A stretch of DNA of 62,000 nt, from contig RPFO01000041.1 of the NCBI GenBank assembly GCA_009746045.1, positions 1,412,783-1,474,782 of the forward strand, read 5' to 3'. Below, one piece after another: positions 15,101 to 24,168 of the stretch. The DNA comes from Mesostigma viride. Its lineage: Eukaryota; Streptophyta; Mesostigmatophyceae; Mesostigmatales; Mesostigmataceae. Numbering within the stretch: position 1 is the first letter of the stretch; each line of letters opens with the position of its first letter. The translations under genes and the position numbers were made by a program. The notes under the pieces are model-generated. The model searched no databases. It was not told where the DNA came from and saw nothing but the letters and a program-made list of their open reading frames with translations.

Positions 15101-17980
15101 TGGGACAGTGCAGAAAAATATTGATGGATCGGGCGGCGAGCGGGTGCAGGCCGGCCATGGGCTTTGGGCGACATGGGGTCATTGGGTATGCACAAGGCGC
15201 CTTTTCACTGTGTGCACAGACACCTCCATGGTTTCCCGCAATGTAAAGGTCAAGCTGACGTCAGTGGCATGTGGTCGCACTGGCGGTGATGTGCGGACGG
15301 ATGGAGGTTGCGAAAGGAGGGCCACTGTGGTGCACAATGCGCACCGCATCATCTCAAGAGAGCGATTTCTGCCCGCTGTGACTGCAAGTCAAGTCTTTTT
15401 GCTGGGTCGCTTGCAGCTCGCATGTGCCCACCCGTAGTTGTTCCTTCGCCCGCCGTGATGCCCACTTGCACGCAATCCTTGTTGCCGCAAGGCACAGCAG
15501 GCACGCCCGTCGTGAATATATGTTGCTGGGGCGACAGCTCTTCACAAGACAATGTTGCTGACCCTGCTGCTTTCTTGAATTGCTCGGCACGTGCTGCCGG
15601 TATGATTTCCACTCGCTGACGTGCTGCTGACATCTCTACATCTCCCCCGTACATCCCTACATCCCTACATCCCTACATCCCTACATCCCTACATCCCTAC
15701 ATCCCTACATCCCTACATCCCTACATCCCTACATCCCTACATCCCTACATCCCTTCATGCCTACATCCCTACATCCCTACATCCCTACATCCCTACATCC
15801 CTACATCCCTACATCCCTACATCCCTACATCCCTACATCCCTACTTCCCTACTTCCCTACATCCCTACATCCCTACATCCCTACATCCCTACTTCCCTAC
15901 ATCCCTACTTCCCTACTTCCCTACTTCCCTTCATCCCTACATCCCTACATCCCTACTTCCCTTCATCCCTTCATCCCTACATCCCTACTTCCCTACATCC
16001 CTACATCCCTACATCCCTACATCCCTACATCCCTACATCCCTACATCCCTACATCCCTACATCCCTACATCCCTACATCCCTACATCCCTACATCCCTAC
16101 TTCCCTTCATCCCTACATCCCTACATCCCTACATCCCTACATCCCTACATCCCTACATCCCTACTTCCCTACATCCCTACATCCCTACATCCCTACATCC
16201 CTACATCCCTACATCCTTACATCCCTACATCCCGCGGCTTGCGATGCATGGCAGCTGCTTTGTGAGATCCTCGAAATGCTGGCCTTTGCCGCCTCCAAGC
16301 ATGCTGAACCCAAGCTGCCACAACCCGCTTTTTCCCCTGCCCCCCCAAAAGCAGTAAACCGGAGACGGGCGCCAAAGGGGCCGAGCCGGGGCCCGCTGGC
16401 GCACCTGCAGGGACCCCCGAGGCTGCACCGGTTTCAGACAAGGAGTTGTCGCGGATGGCCCTGCGGCGGTTCGGGTACCTGCTGGAGCGCCAGGTGTCGG
16501 CGTCCAGCTTCGACATGGAGGGGCCGGGCGACGCGGTCGCGGGCAAGGTGGAGGCGATGCATCGCGCGCTGCTGGAGGCATGTCCAAAGTACGTGCGGCA
16601 GACGTGCGGGCGTGTGTGTGTGTGTGGGGGGGGGGGCACTAATTAGTTGTCGTTGTCGCTGTTGTCGTGGTTGGTGGTGGCGGCGGCGGCGGCTGCATCC
16701 TCTTTGTCCTTGTCCTTGCCCTTGCATCCGCATTTCTCACCACAAGGCAAGGCAATCTTGACAGCCATCTTGCAAGATGAGCACCAGCCTTGTCCAGCCA
16801 GGCCATAGCGACTCTATACCTGGGTGCTGCCCCTGACAGGCTGGCAGTACGACGAGGCTCCCCCCAGATCATGGCAAACCGCGCGCTGCTTTGGTTGCCA
16901 CGTGGCCCTGGCACAGTGGCGGGTCCTCAGCAGGCCATGTTACCAGACCACTTTACAAGGCCATGTTCCCAGGGCATGTTACCAGTTCTTTGTTTAGCAA
17001 ATTCCCCTAGCCGTGGGGCAAGCCTTTGCTGCTCATATTTTGGACGTGGGAGTACCTCTGCACGATTATGGGATGAGTTTCCTCCCCGCATCGGATATGC
17101 ACCTCTGAGGCTGGTGCAAATGTTCGACCACATCACACGTGAGATGTGACAGTGCCTTGAGATATGTTTCGCTCATGCTCAGCACACTGCCAGCTGCGCC
17201 AAAAGCAGCACTTGATTTTACTCTGTGTTGCCGTTGACTTTATCTGCCCCTACCTTTTGTGCCGACCTGTTTGCCGATCTGTTTGCTGCCCTGCGCGTGC
17301 TATATCGGACCGTTGGCATCAACAGGTACGCGGAGGCGGCCTGCTTCCCAGGCAACCAGGCCCCCGAGGTCGTCACCGCGCCGTCGTCTAAGTCTTGGGA
17401 CATGCCGGCCGCTGGCTGGGTGCTCATGGAGTGGTACCTGGCGCCGGAGTGCTACTCGCAGGGCACGGGGGCAGTGGACGAGGAGCCTGCCTTCTCGATG
17501 CTGGCGTACGTGGTGGTGAAGCCACCCTCCCTGCTGGGGGGTTCAGCCGATGCCACGGGGCCGACCTTGTCAGGGACGCGGCTGGTAAACACGAGCACCC
17601 TGGCAGAGCTGCACACGCTCTTTGCTGAGCTGTCGTTTGCGATCAGTGCCTTGGCCCCTGCCCCCGAAGTTGTCCCGGAGAAACCAACCAAAGGAGCGAA
17701 GAAGGGGGCGCCTGCTGAAACGCAGAAGCGGGACAATGAACCGCTCAAGTGCCCGCCCGACGTCGTCAAGAAATACATTGACCTGAACGCTGGCTTGCGC
17801 GTCTTGCTCGGTGGAAAGCGACAGGGGTTGTCTGCCGCCATGAGTGCGGCAGAGCTAGCCGAGGTGGAGGTCAGCAGGGACCACCTCAAGGCGCTTGATG
17901 GCTTGCTAAAGTTGGATTGTGGGGTGGTCACCATGGACTACACATTTGCGCGGTGGATCATGGCGGCCGTGGGCTCCTAG
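111..17980 (+). CDS. CFAP54: CFAP54-like central-apparatus protein, C-terminal part (14 exons, 5' end outside window)
   Basis: Fourteen exons join with consistent phase and GT-AG borders: 111-230, 1461-1694, 2669-2825, 3232-3456, 3882-4050, 4611-4780, 5590-5900, 10431-10683, 11204-11371, 12957-13030, 13559-14155, 14926-15044, 16352-16588, 17326-17980. They total 3489 nt, or 1162 codons plus a TAG stop. The product is rich in amphipathic helices (for example around YSELRQLYVPFAADYTSM, exon 11), as in a TPR-like solenoid, with Ala/Pro/Lys linkers. The last exon has a beta-rich stretch (WVLMEWYLAPECYS) followed by a helical tail. This pattern, the size and the ciliary neighbour fit CFAP54 of the central-pair C1d projection, which helps control ciliary beating. 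The assignment rests on remembered family features, not alignment. CFAP46, another very large C1d protein, is the main alternative. The start codon and N-terminus lie upstream of the window. Introns are inflated by tandem repeats. The exon 8 acceptor (10431) was chosen because it keeps phase. Confidence 0.6.
383..890. repeat. 63-bp minisatellite, about 8 copies, intron 1 of the CFAP54-like gene
   Basis: A 63-bp unit recurs from 383 (period measured between TTAGCAG at 446 and 509). It contains GGGGGAGGTTATTATGATC and GGCATGGCACATCGGCC. Because 63 is a multiple of three, it gives open frames on both strands that are not genes. It lies between exon 1 (donor 231) and exon 2. The rest of the intron (891-1460) shows nothing recognisable. 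Confidence 0.95.
2836..3081. repeat. G-rich purine tract, intron 3
   Basis: About 245 bp consist almost only of G runs broken by single A residues, starting about 10 nt after the donor at 2826. G runs of this density can form G-quadruplexes in the nascent transcript. The matching Gly/Glu and Pro-rich open frames are compositional artefacts. Confidence 0.9.
6133..10330. repeat. 26-bp satellite, about 161 copies, intron 7 of the CFAP54-like gene
   Basis: A 26-bp unit (core ACGAGAACCACCCCTCCACA) fills 4.2 kb of the intron between exons 5590-5900 and 10431-10683. Variants differ mainly at ACCACCCC/ACCAACCC/ACCATCCC and GCACGAG/GCAGTAG. The unit length is not a multiple of three and the unit has no stop in any minus-strand frame, so all three minus frames stay open for more than 1400 codons. 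These are not genes. Confidence 0.97.
11416..12235. repeat. 20-bp minisatellite, about 41 copies, intron 9
   Basis: The 20-bp unit TTCTTGGTCGCCGCGGTCGG and close variants run from about 44 bp after the donor at 11372. Exactly three units fit each 60 nt and open frames occur on both strands; none is a gene. Confidence 0.95.
12590..12722. repeat. C-rich degenerate repeat of about 30 bp, intron 9
   Basis: Roughly four to five imperfect units of TTTGTCTGCTCTGACCC with variable C runs lie downstream of the 20-bp array. The next 230 bp (to exon 10 at 12957) are pyrimidine-rich with weaker repeats and no recognisable feature. Confidence 0.75.
14138..14206. repeat. 23-bp triplication spanning the exon 11 splice donor
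   Basis: Three tandem copies of a 23-bp unit contain GGAGCAG|GTGGGT, the end of exon 11 plus its donor. The first copy gives the donor used in the model (14156); the other two repeat an equivalent donor 23 and 46 nt downstream. Use of those donors would change frame. Confidence 0.85.
14521..14583. repeat. Short TTCAATAGT direct repeats, intron 11
   Basis: Five or so copies of a 9-10 bp unit TTCAATAGTT lie between two copies of TTTCTTGTGCTTCAA. The rest of the intron between exons 11 and 12 shows nothing recognisable. Confidence 0.8.
15648..16233. repeat. 8-bp satellite (CTACATCC)n, about 73 copies, intron 12
   Basis: Uniform 8-bp repeats with rare CTACTTCC and CTTCATCC variants sit about 120 bp before exon 13 (16352). 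The unit is not the chlamydomonad telomere repeat. The read-through open frame (repeated SLHPYIPT) is an artefact. Confidence 0.95.
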
Positions 17981-17988
17981 GCAACTCG

Positions 17989-17993
17989 TGTAA
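17989..17993 (+). terminator. TGTAA polyadenylation signal of the CFAP54-like gene
   Basis: TGTAA lies 9 nt after the TAG stop at 17978-17980. This pentamer is the usual poly(A) signal of volvocine green algae. Such a short 3' UTR is unusual, so a later site could be used as well, but no better signal is seen close by. Confidence 0.5.
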
Positions 17994-18441
17994 ATGTGAA
18001 TATTGGGTAGGAGTAATAGAGAGCCTTGAAAGGAGCCTGCAGTATTGGCCTGCTCCGTATTATCAGCCCAATTAAAGACTCAGGAGAAGTGCTTGGCACG
18101 GTAACTATGGTGTCCTCTGCTTTCTCATGACTTCATGGCCGTGCGTAGCAGCATGGATGAGAAGGGAGCAGAGGACTGTCCAGAGCTGGTTTCCTCAATA
18201 CAATCGAGATTTCAGGTTGGCACAGGCTAACATTAATCAATAAGAAGCACGTGACAGCATGACGTGGGTGCCAATAAAGGAACCTTTAACCCCTAAATTA
18301 ATTAATTAAATAATTAATTGATGAATTAGTGAATAAAAAACACGTGCTCCCGTTGGGGAGTCACGGAGCACCAGAGTGCACAAGAATGAGGCAGGTAGCT
18401 CTACATGCCTAGCCAACACTTCTAAAGCATATTCCAGGTTT
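17994..18441. other. AT-rich spacer downstream of the CFAP54-like gene
   Basis: No open frame with gene character is seen. The stretch contains several (TTAA)n runs (about 18295-18330) and short CACGTG-containing pieces that resemble the ends of the retroposons described next. It is probably old retroposon debris. Confidence 0.5.
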
Positions 18442-18509
18442 ATGGTGTGGGCATCATCCCGCAGTCACGTGTCTATTAATTAATTAATTAATGGTGTGGG
18501 CATCATCCC
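18442..18509 (+). mobile_element. 30-bp retroposon scrap flanked by a perfect 19-bp target duplication
   Basis: ATGGTGTGGGCATCATCCC occurs at 18442-18460 and again at 18491-18509. Between them are 30 bp (18461-18490) made of AGTCACGTGTCTATTAA plus an ATTA tail. A very similar AGTCACGTGCTTATTAATT piece lies at about 20516-20535. A perfect target duplication around a tail-only insert is the mark of target-primed reverse transcription with extreme 5' truncation. Confidence 0.75.
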
Positions 18510-18510
18510 A

Positions 18511-20500
18511 AAACCAAGCTGACCAAATTCAAACACACCCTAGAAAGCCATATCCACTAATTGCCCAACAAGGGTAACAACAGACAGTCCACAGAGAAAG
18601 CATTAGTACCATCCTGTTCCACGAGCCACGAGGTAGCCAAATTTAGCCGTGAATATCACTATCGCTTCGTCTTTCTAAGACGCACATGCTGATATAATTT
18701 TCCGAATCTAAAACGCAATATATGACGAGCAAACGCCTGTCGACGCAACGCAGTTTGGCGGATGCGCTCGCCTTTGACAATGCGGCAGCTGAGGCTGCCG
18801 CTTCGCCAGATCCGGCAGGCAGCGGTGACACTAGTCGTGCACTGGTGGTCACCCAGCAACCTCCCGGCCTCAATGCCTCGCCATCGGCATCGCCTGACCC
18901 TAAACGCGCCCGCTCAGCCGACCAAACAATAGGGTCTTCACGCCCCTCGGAACCGCGCTTTCGGCTCAAACCAGGTCGATGATCACGACTGGACCAACAT
19001 GTCCCCGTCCGCTGCTCTGGACTGCATCTTCTTCGGGGACTACAGTACGCCTCGCTTTACGACTTGTGCATCCATCTCCACGCCACCGGACGCCTCCTCG
19101 TCACCGACGGCCGTCGCTGGCACAACGTCAGCATGGTTTTCGGCTCCCCCCGCCCCGTTCTCCAGCGTGCCATCCTCAACTCCCTTCTCCAGCGCTCTGA
19201 CGGCGAGATCTGGGCTCCATCCATCTCCGCCCCCACACTCCGTTCCATCCTCATGGAAGCCTTTCAGCAGCACGTGACCCCCCTTGCTGCTGACGTCGCA
19301 GCAATGGGTGGTCCGCTGGCTGCTGAACTTCCTCACCTCACCGCCACCTCCACTGCCATTTCCGCCTCCACTGCCGAGATCAAGGCCCAGCTTCTCGACC
19401 TCGACCAGCGCCTCCAAGCCACCGCCACCGCCCTTGAGAGCTTGCATGACACCGCCGGCCTCACCGCCCAGGCGGTGAAGGACATCGCCGCCCAGCCGGC
19501 GCCTGCTGGCCCGGCCAGCGACGCTCCCTCCACCTGGGCGGACTTGCTTAAGCAGCACACCACCTCCACCACCTCCACCATCTCGGCACAACTCAAGCAA
19601 CAAGCACTCGACCTTCGCGAGGAAGCCGACATCGCCCGGCGCAGCCACAATGTCATCGTCAAGCACTTCGACCAGCCGGCAGGTGAGACCTCCACGAGCC
19701 TTCTTGAGGCATTTAAGCGCGACATTTTTGCCCCCATGCTACTCAATGGTGAGCTGGACATGTCGGCTATCCGCCTGCCCCGAGCGCGGGGGAAGGCTGG
19801 CCCGGCACCCGTGCTCCTCACCTTTAAGTACATGGCGGACAAGCTGTCGTTCCTTAAATGCCGCAAGAAGCTCTCGGAGACTCGCTTCACGCTGGACGAC
19901 AACTTGACCCTGGCCCAGCAACAGCGGCGACGCGAGCTATGGCCGACCTACCTTCAGCTCCGGCAGAGCGCAAGGGGGAAGCCGGTATACTGGAGGGGGG
20001 CGGTCATCCACGTTGACCACAAGCCCTGGCAGGCCCCGCCTGCCACCTCAGACTAGGGAATATATACCAGTAGTGTAGATTAGTCAGGCTTAGCCTAGCA
20101 TGTGGCCCACGCGCATGTGCGCCCATAATGGCCCCCATGGATGATGCCTTCAGAATTTAGCCACGCCCTGCCTATAATGGGACCCCCATGGATGTCGCAT
20201 TAAGAATTTAGCCACGCTATGCCATGCAGAGAGATGCCCTCTGTCGAGAAGCCATGCCCTAGCTCTTGTATAGCCATGATGATCTTCCCCCACATGACAT
20301 ACTCCCCCTTATATAGCTGGGCATAGTGTGAAGATCATGAGGGTGCAGGTGCCCTGGTGCACCTAGAGCAAGGGTAGCTTACATTCCCACCCTTGCAGGA
20401 AGTAGCCCAGAATGTATTAAAAGTCATATGCCCCTTCTCCGGGATATGTGCTACATGTACTCCCAACGGAGTTATGTTTCTAATTAATTAATTAATTAAT
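18511..20500 (+). mobile_element. ORF1-only LINE-like element, copy 1
   Basis: The element has an AT-rich leader (18511-18721), an ORF1-like gene (18722-20056), about 440 bp of 3' UTR, and a terminal module ending in CTCCCAACGGAGTT followed by a (TAAT)n tail at about 20478-20500. No reverse transcriptase lies between the ORF and the tail. Copy 2 directly downstream shares the ORF and 3' UTR in the same order, so the lack of RT is a family trait. The left border is uncertain. Confidence 0.65.
18722..20056 (+). pseudogene. LINE ORF1-like nucleic-acid-binding protein (broken)
   Basis: A first block (18722-18982, 86 residues) and a second (19064-20056, 330 residues) appear to be one protein. Copy 2 reads through the join, where copy 1 has extra bases after GACTAC near 19045 that break the frame. 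The middle has a heptad-like helix (AEIKAQLLDLDQRLQATATA). The C-terminal part contains FKYMADKLSFLKCRKKL, LTLAQQQRRRELWPTYLQL and KPVYWRGAVIHVD. That order, coiled coil then an RNA-binding C-terminal domain, matches L1-type ORF1 proteins, which coat LINE RNA. The homology is by pattern only. The N-terminal Ser/Ala/Pro-rich region could be a separate exon. Confidence 0.55.
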
Positions 20501-20617
20501 CCTGTTCCTTCCTTCCAGTCACGTGCTTATTAATTAATTTATTCATTAATCCTGACCCCATCCTGCTCCTTCCCTGCCCCTCGGTCCAACCACCCCCAGC
20601 TACACCATCGCGGCGTT

Positions 20618-21768
20618 TTGCGACGTGGAGCCCATCATGCGGCGTGCCCCACAGAACCGCGCTTTCGGCCCCAACCTTTCCAGGTCGCCGATCACGACTG
20701 GACCAACATGTCCCCGGCAACTGCCATGCATTGCCTCTTCTATGGGGACTACGCCTCGCTTTACGACCTGTGCCTCCATCTCCACGACACCGACCGCCTC
20801 ATCCACCCCGACGGCACCTGGGTCAGCGGACCCAGCTTTCTGTTTGGGTGCCCCCGCCCCCAATTCCAACACATCATCCTCTGCTCCCTTCACTCCAGCG
20901 CTCCGATGGCGAAATCTGGGCTCCATCCATCTCCGCACCCACACTCCGTTCCATCCTTACGGAAGCCTTTCAGCAGCACGTGACCCCCCTTGCCACAGAT
21001 GTGGCGGCAATGGGAGGCACGCTGGCTGCTGAGCTTCCTCACATTTCCACCACCGCCACCTCCACCTCCACCCTCCTCGCCTCCACCTCCACTGCCATTT
21101 CCGCCTCCACTGCCGACATCAAGGCCCAGCTTCTCGACCTCGACCAGCGCCTCCAAGCCACCGCCACCGCCCTTGAGAGCTTGCACGACACCGCCGGCCT
21201 CACCGCCCAGGCGGTGCAAGACATCGCTGCCCAGCCGGCTGATCTGCTGGCCCGGCCAGCGATGCTCCCACCCAGACCTGGGCGCCGGGACTTGCTCAAG
21301 CACCACACCACCTCCACCACCTCCACCATCGCGGTGCAGCTCAAGCAACAAGCACTCGACCAAGGTTCGAGAGGAGGCCGAACTCGACAAGCGCCGCCAC
21401 AACATCATAGTCAAGCACTTCGCCCAGCCGGCCGACGAGACCTCGACGAGTCTTCTCACGGCATTTAAGCGCGACATTCTTGCCCCCATGCAACTCCTGG
21501 TGAGCTGGACATGTCGGCTGTCCGCCTGCCCCGCGCGCGGGGTAAGGCTGGCTCGGCACCCGTGCTCCTCACCTTTAAGTACATGGCGGACAAGCTGTCG
21601 TTCCTCAAATGCCTCAAGAAGCTCTCGCTGACTCGTTACACGCTGGAGGAAGACTTGACTCTGGCCCAGCAACAACGGCGACGCGAGCTATGGCCAACCT
21701 ACCTCCAGCTCCGGCAGAGCGCAGGGGGGAAACCGGTATACATGGAGGGGGGCGGTCATTCACGTTGA
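20618..21768 (+). pseudogene. LINE ORF1-like protein, copy 2 (frameshifted)
   Basis: It keeps the block DHDWTNMSP through GDYASLYDLCLHLH intact, where copy 1 is broken. It is then split over three frames: a frame change near 20890, a Pro-rich insertion near 21060, and further changes near 21250-21500. The C-terminal block KYMADKLSFLKCLKKLSL and LTLAQQQRRRELWPTYLQL is intact (21511-21768). The reading is non-functional as given. Comparison with copy 1 shows which regions belong to the ancestral protein. Confidence 0.6.
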
Positions 21769-22069
21769 CCACAAGCCCTGGCAGGCACCTCCTGCCACCC
21801 CAGCAAACTCAGTCTAGGGAATATATAACAGTAGTGTAGATTAGACAGGCTTAGCCTAGCATGTGGCCCACGCGCATGTGCGCCCATAATGCCCCCCCAT
21901 GGATGACGCCTTCAGAATTCAGCCTAGCCATGCCTACAATTGGACCCGGCATGGACGCTGCATTAAGCATATAGCCATGCTCTGCCTATGCAGAGAGTCA
22001 CTCTCTGTTGAGAAGCCATGCCCTAGCACTTGTATAGCTATATATATCTTAAAAATATAATTACTTACA

Positions 22070-22823
22070 ACAGAGTGAAATCACTCAAACCAAAGCAAAC
22101 GCCCAGCTATAAACCTATATACAGAGCCATGTCAAAGCTCTATACTACGATAAGACCAATGGAAACCTAATAGCCCTGCTGCACCGCAAAATCAGCCCGC
22201 GTACGGCGGAGCATGATGTCAGCCATGGCCCGAGTCAGCGCCACCGACAAGCGCTGACGCCAATATGACGTCCAGGTCCGCGCCGACCATGGGGCCCGCT
22301 GGCCCTCCAGGTCCAGCCGGTCCTCCCGGAGCCGGCAACACTCCTTGAAGAAGGCGGAGGTCAGGGGCCCCATGGCCCCAAACTCCTCCAGGGCAAAGGG
22401 CACCACACGATGGTGCCCGACGTCGCCGTAGGCCAGGAGCTTGGCCCGCTCCGCCCGGTCCGCCGTGTAACCTGCCGTGAGGGAGGCCCCAGCCACGTGG
22501 CTAAGAGCCAAGGGCCGCGCCACCGAAACGTCAATAAGCAGATGCCGGCCACCCCCCTCAAAGTCCAGCACCACGATGTCAGGCCGGTGGTTGGGGGAAT
22601 AGAAGGCAGCGCCATCCGCATCCTCGGACCGGATGTTCGCGTGGGGGAAGACCGACTGAATCATGGCGAGCACCACCGTCAGGAGGACAGTGTGCAAATA
22701 CAAATACCAATTCTGATTCTGTTGGCCCCCCATGCAGGCCAGGTAGTGAGTCCCCGTGGGATCCAGCGGCTGCCCACAGCTACCACAAGGCCGCCCGGCC
22801 GGAACAAGAGGCTGCGGGGCAAG
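22070..22823 (-). mobile_element. 5'-truncated LINE inserted in copy 2, with target duplications of about 33 bp
   Basis: Near-identical direct repeats (TAGCTATATATAT...TTAAAAATATAATTACTTACA) lie at about 22035-22069 and 22824-22856, differing by a 2-nt indel. The enclosed 750 bp read on the minus strand as the end of a LINE ORF2 plus a 3' UTR of about 95 bp. Removing it rejoins the 3' UTR of copy 2. Confidence 0.7.
22167..22733 (-). pseudogene. LINE ORF2 C-terminal fragment with RPD...DVSV motif
   Basis: A 188-residue open frame, truncated at its N-terminus by the insertion, contains NHRPDIVVLDFEGGGRHLLI followed by DVSVARPLALSHV. The RPD...D(V) layout is seen in the C-terminal region of algal LINE reverse transcriptases and in restriction-like endonucleases of site-specific LINEs and Dualen/RandI elements. 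No RT palm motifs are present because of truncation. Which clade it belongs to, and whether the domain is a nuclease, cannot be settled by eye. Confidence 0.55.
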
Positions 22824-23146
22824 TAGCTATATATATTAAAAATATAATTACTTACAGCTATATAGTAGCTATATAGTAGCTATATATATCTTCCACCCCA
22901 TATGTCATGCAGGCCTCCTAGGCCCCTCTCCCCGAGCCGCCCTGTGTGAGCTCAATCAGGAGGCATGAACCATCATGGTGGTGCAGGTGCACCTTGTGCA
23001 CCCAGAGCAGGTGATAGCTGTACATCCTACACCTGCAGGTTGTAGCCCTGATTGTATTACAAACCCATAGATGCCCCTTTCTCAGGGCTATGCGTTATAC
23101 ATATGCTCCCCACGGAGCTATATGATCTTAATTAATTAATTAATTC

Positions 23147-23377
23147 ATGGGGCGTGCGAATTCCAGCAGAGACCAAGCTTTGATTAATGCTGACGCAAGC
23201 GCCGTGCCGCGGGAGGGGGGCGGCGCCAGCCAAGGGAAACACAGCGGGGGTGACAGCGGCACGTCCCTGCGCACCCTGGCGGGGCGCCTGCTGGCGATGC
23301 ATTCGGAGGAGATCGAGGCGGCGCTCAACGACATTCGGTTGGGCACGCGGTGTGATCATGGGTTACAATATTACTAG
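23147..23377 (+). other. Orphan open frame, 76 codons, no recognised function
   Basis: The frame begins MGRANSSRDQALINADASAV and contains LRTLAGRLLAMHSEEIEAAL, a plausible amphipathic helix with coding-like GC content. It runs directly into the 62-65 bp tandem repeat. It may be the cut-off start of a transposon ORF. No homology is recognised. Confidence 0.25.
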
Positions 23378-23685
23378 AAAGGGATATAGAGGACAGGTAA
23401 AGCTAATAACGCATTGTCATGGGTTGCAATATTACTAGAAAGGGCTGTAGAGGACAGGTAAAGCTAAGCACGCAGTGTCATGGGTTACAATATTACCAGA
23501 AAGGGCTATAGAGGACAGGTAAAGCTAAGCACGCGGTGTGATCATGGGTTACAATATTACTAGAAAGGGCTGTAGAGGACAGGTAAAGCTAATAACGCAG
23601 TGACAGTCATGGGTTGCAATATTACTAGAAAGGGATGTAGAGGACAGATGAAGCTAAGCACGCGGTTATCTATCTAGATACTTTA
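23345..23685. repeat. Tandem repeat of about 62 bp, 5 copies
   Basis: Units contain CATGGGTTACAATATTACTA, then GAAAGGG, TAGAGGACAGGTAAAGCTAA and a short variable end. Spacing varies by a few bases. The array lies just upstream of the YR retrotransposon; the intervening 230 bp show no feature. Confidence 0.9.
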
Positions 23686-23921
23686 CTATTACTAATCCCA
23701 AGACATGCCAGTTGACGTGTTGCTGGGCCACTTGCTTTACTATAGTGGTCTCAGTCTGGCCGCTTTCTCACCATATACTTAGAAACACGCTTCTTTCCCA
23801 TGGCGGGGGGGGGGGGGCTCGTTGTCCTCTACTACCCAGTGAGTCTGACGCGCGGCCTTGTCCTGCATCTTTTTCCAGTCTGAGAGGCCTAAGTCCCCCA
23901 TGTCCTCTAGATAGATACAAG

Positions 23922-24110
23922 TTTTGTGAGCTAATGCTCGTATTATCTTGTGCTACATGGTGCATTAGGGTCAGGGTACTCGCCGCTAGCTTCTAGAAAG
24001 AATTTGTAAAAATATATTTCTGGCACAGGTCACCCCCCCCCCCTTGCTAGGGAGGTTTTCCTATAAAGGGAGAGGGGGATGGCGGTGAGCCTACCCGTTT
24101 TTCTTGACTC
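23922..24110 (+). repeat. Split direct repeat A1 (left end of YR retrotransposon)
   Basis: This 189-bp repeat is matched at 29024-29212. It starts TTTTGTGAGCTAATGCTCG and ends TTTTTCTTGACTC. It carries a TATA-like box and a C run, and supplies the 5' promoter region of the element. Confidence 0.9.
24062..24068 (+). promoter_or_regulatory. TATA-like box in repeat A1
   Basis: TATAAAG lies 107 bp upstream of the gag-like ATG (24169) within repeat A. The same box is in A2. The position suits transcription starting near the right end of A1, but no start site is known. Confidence 0.45.
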
Positions 24111-24168
24111 GAAACTCGTGAAGCATTATATGCCTAGCTAATAACGGCATCAATCAGACAACTTACCA

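Larger units (their letters stand above)
20541..23145 (+). mobile_element. ORF1-only LINE-like element, copy 2, interrupted by another LINE
   Basis: This is a second copy of the same family in direct orientation. The ORF1-like region is followed by the same 3' UTR (GGGAATATATAACAGTAGTG start), interrupted at about 22070-22823 by a minus-strand LINE. It resumes to a terminal module (ATGCCCCTTTCTCAGGGCTA, about 23067) and a (TTAA)n tail at about 23129-23145. Its left border lies near the tail of copy 1 and the small AGTCACGTG piece at about 20516. Confidence 0.6.

Noticed and set aside
15648-16233. Interstitial telomere repeat
   Set aside because: The unit CTACATCC does not match TTTTAGGG or TTTAGGG on either strand.
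15621-16761. SLHPYIPT-repeat open frames
   Set aside because: They read through the (CTACATCC)n array. The real exon at 16352-16588 is in a different, phase-consistent frame.
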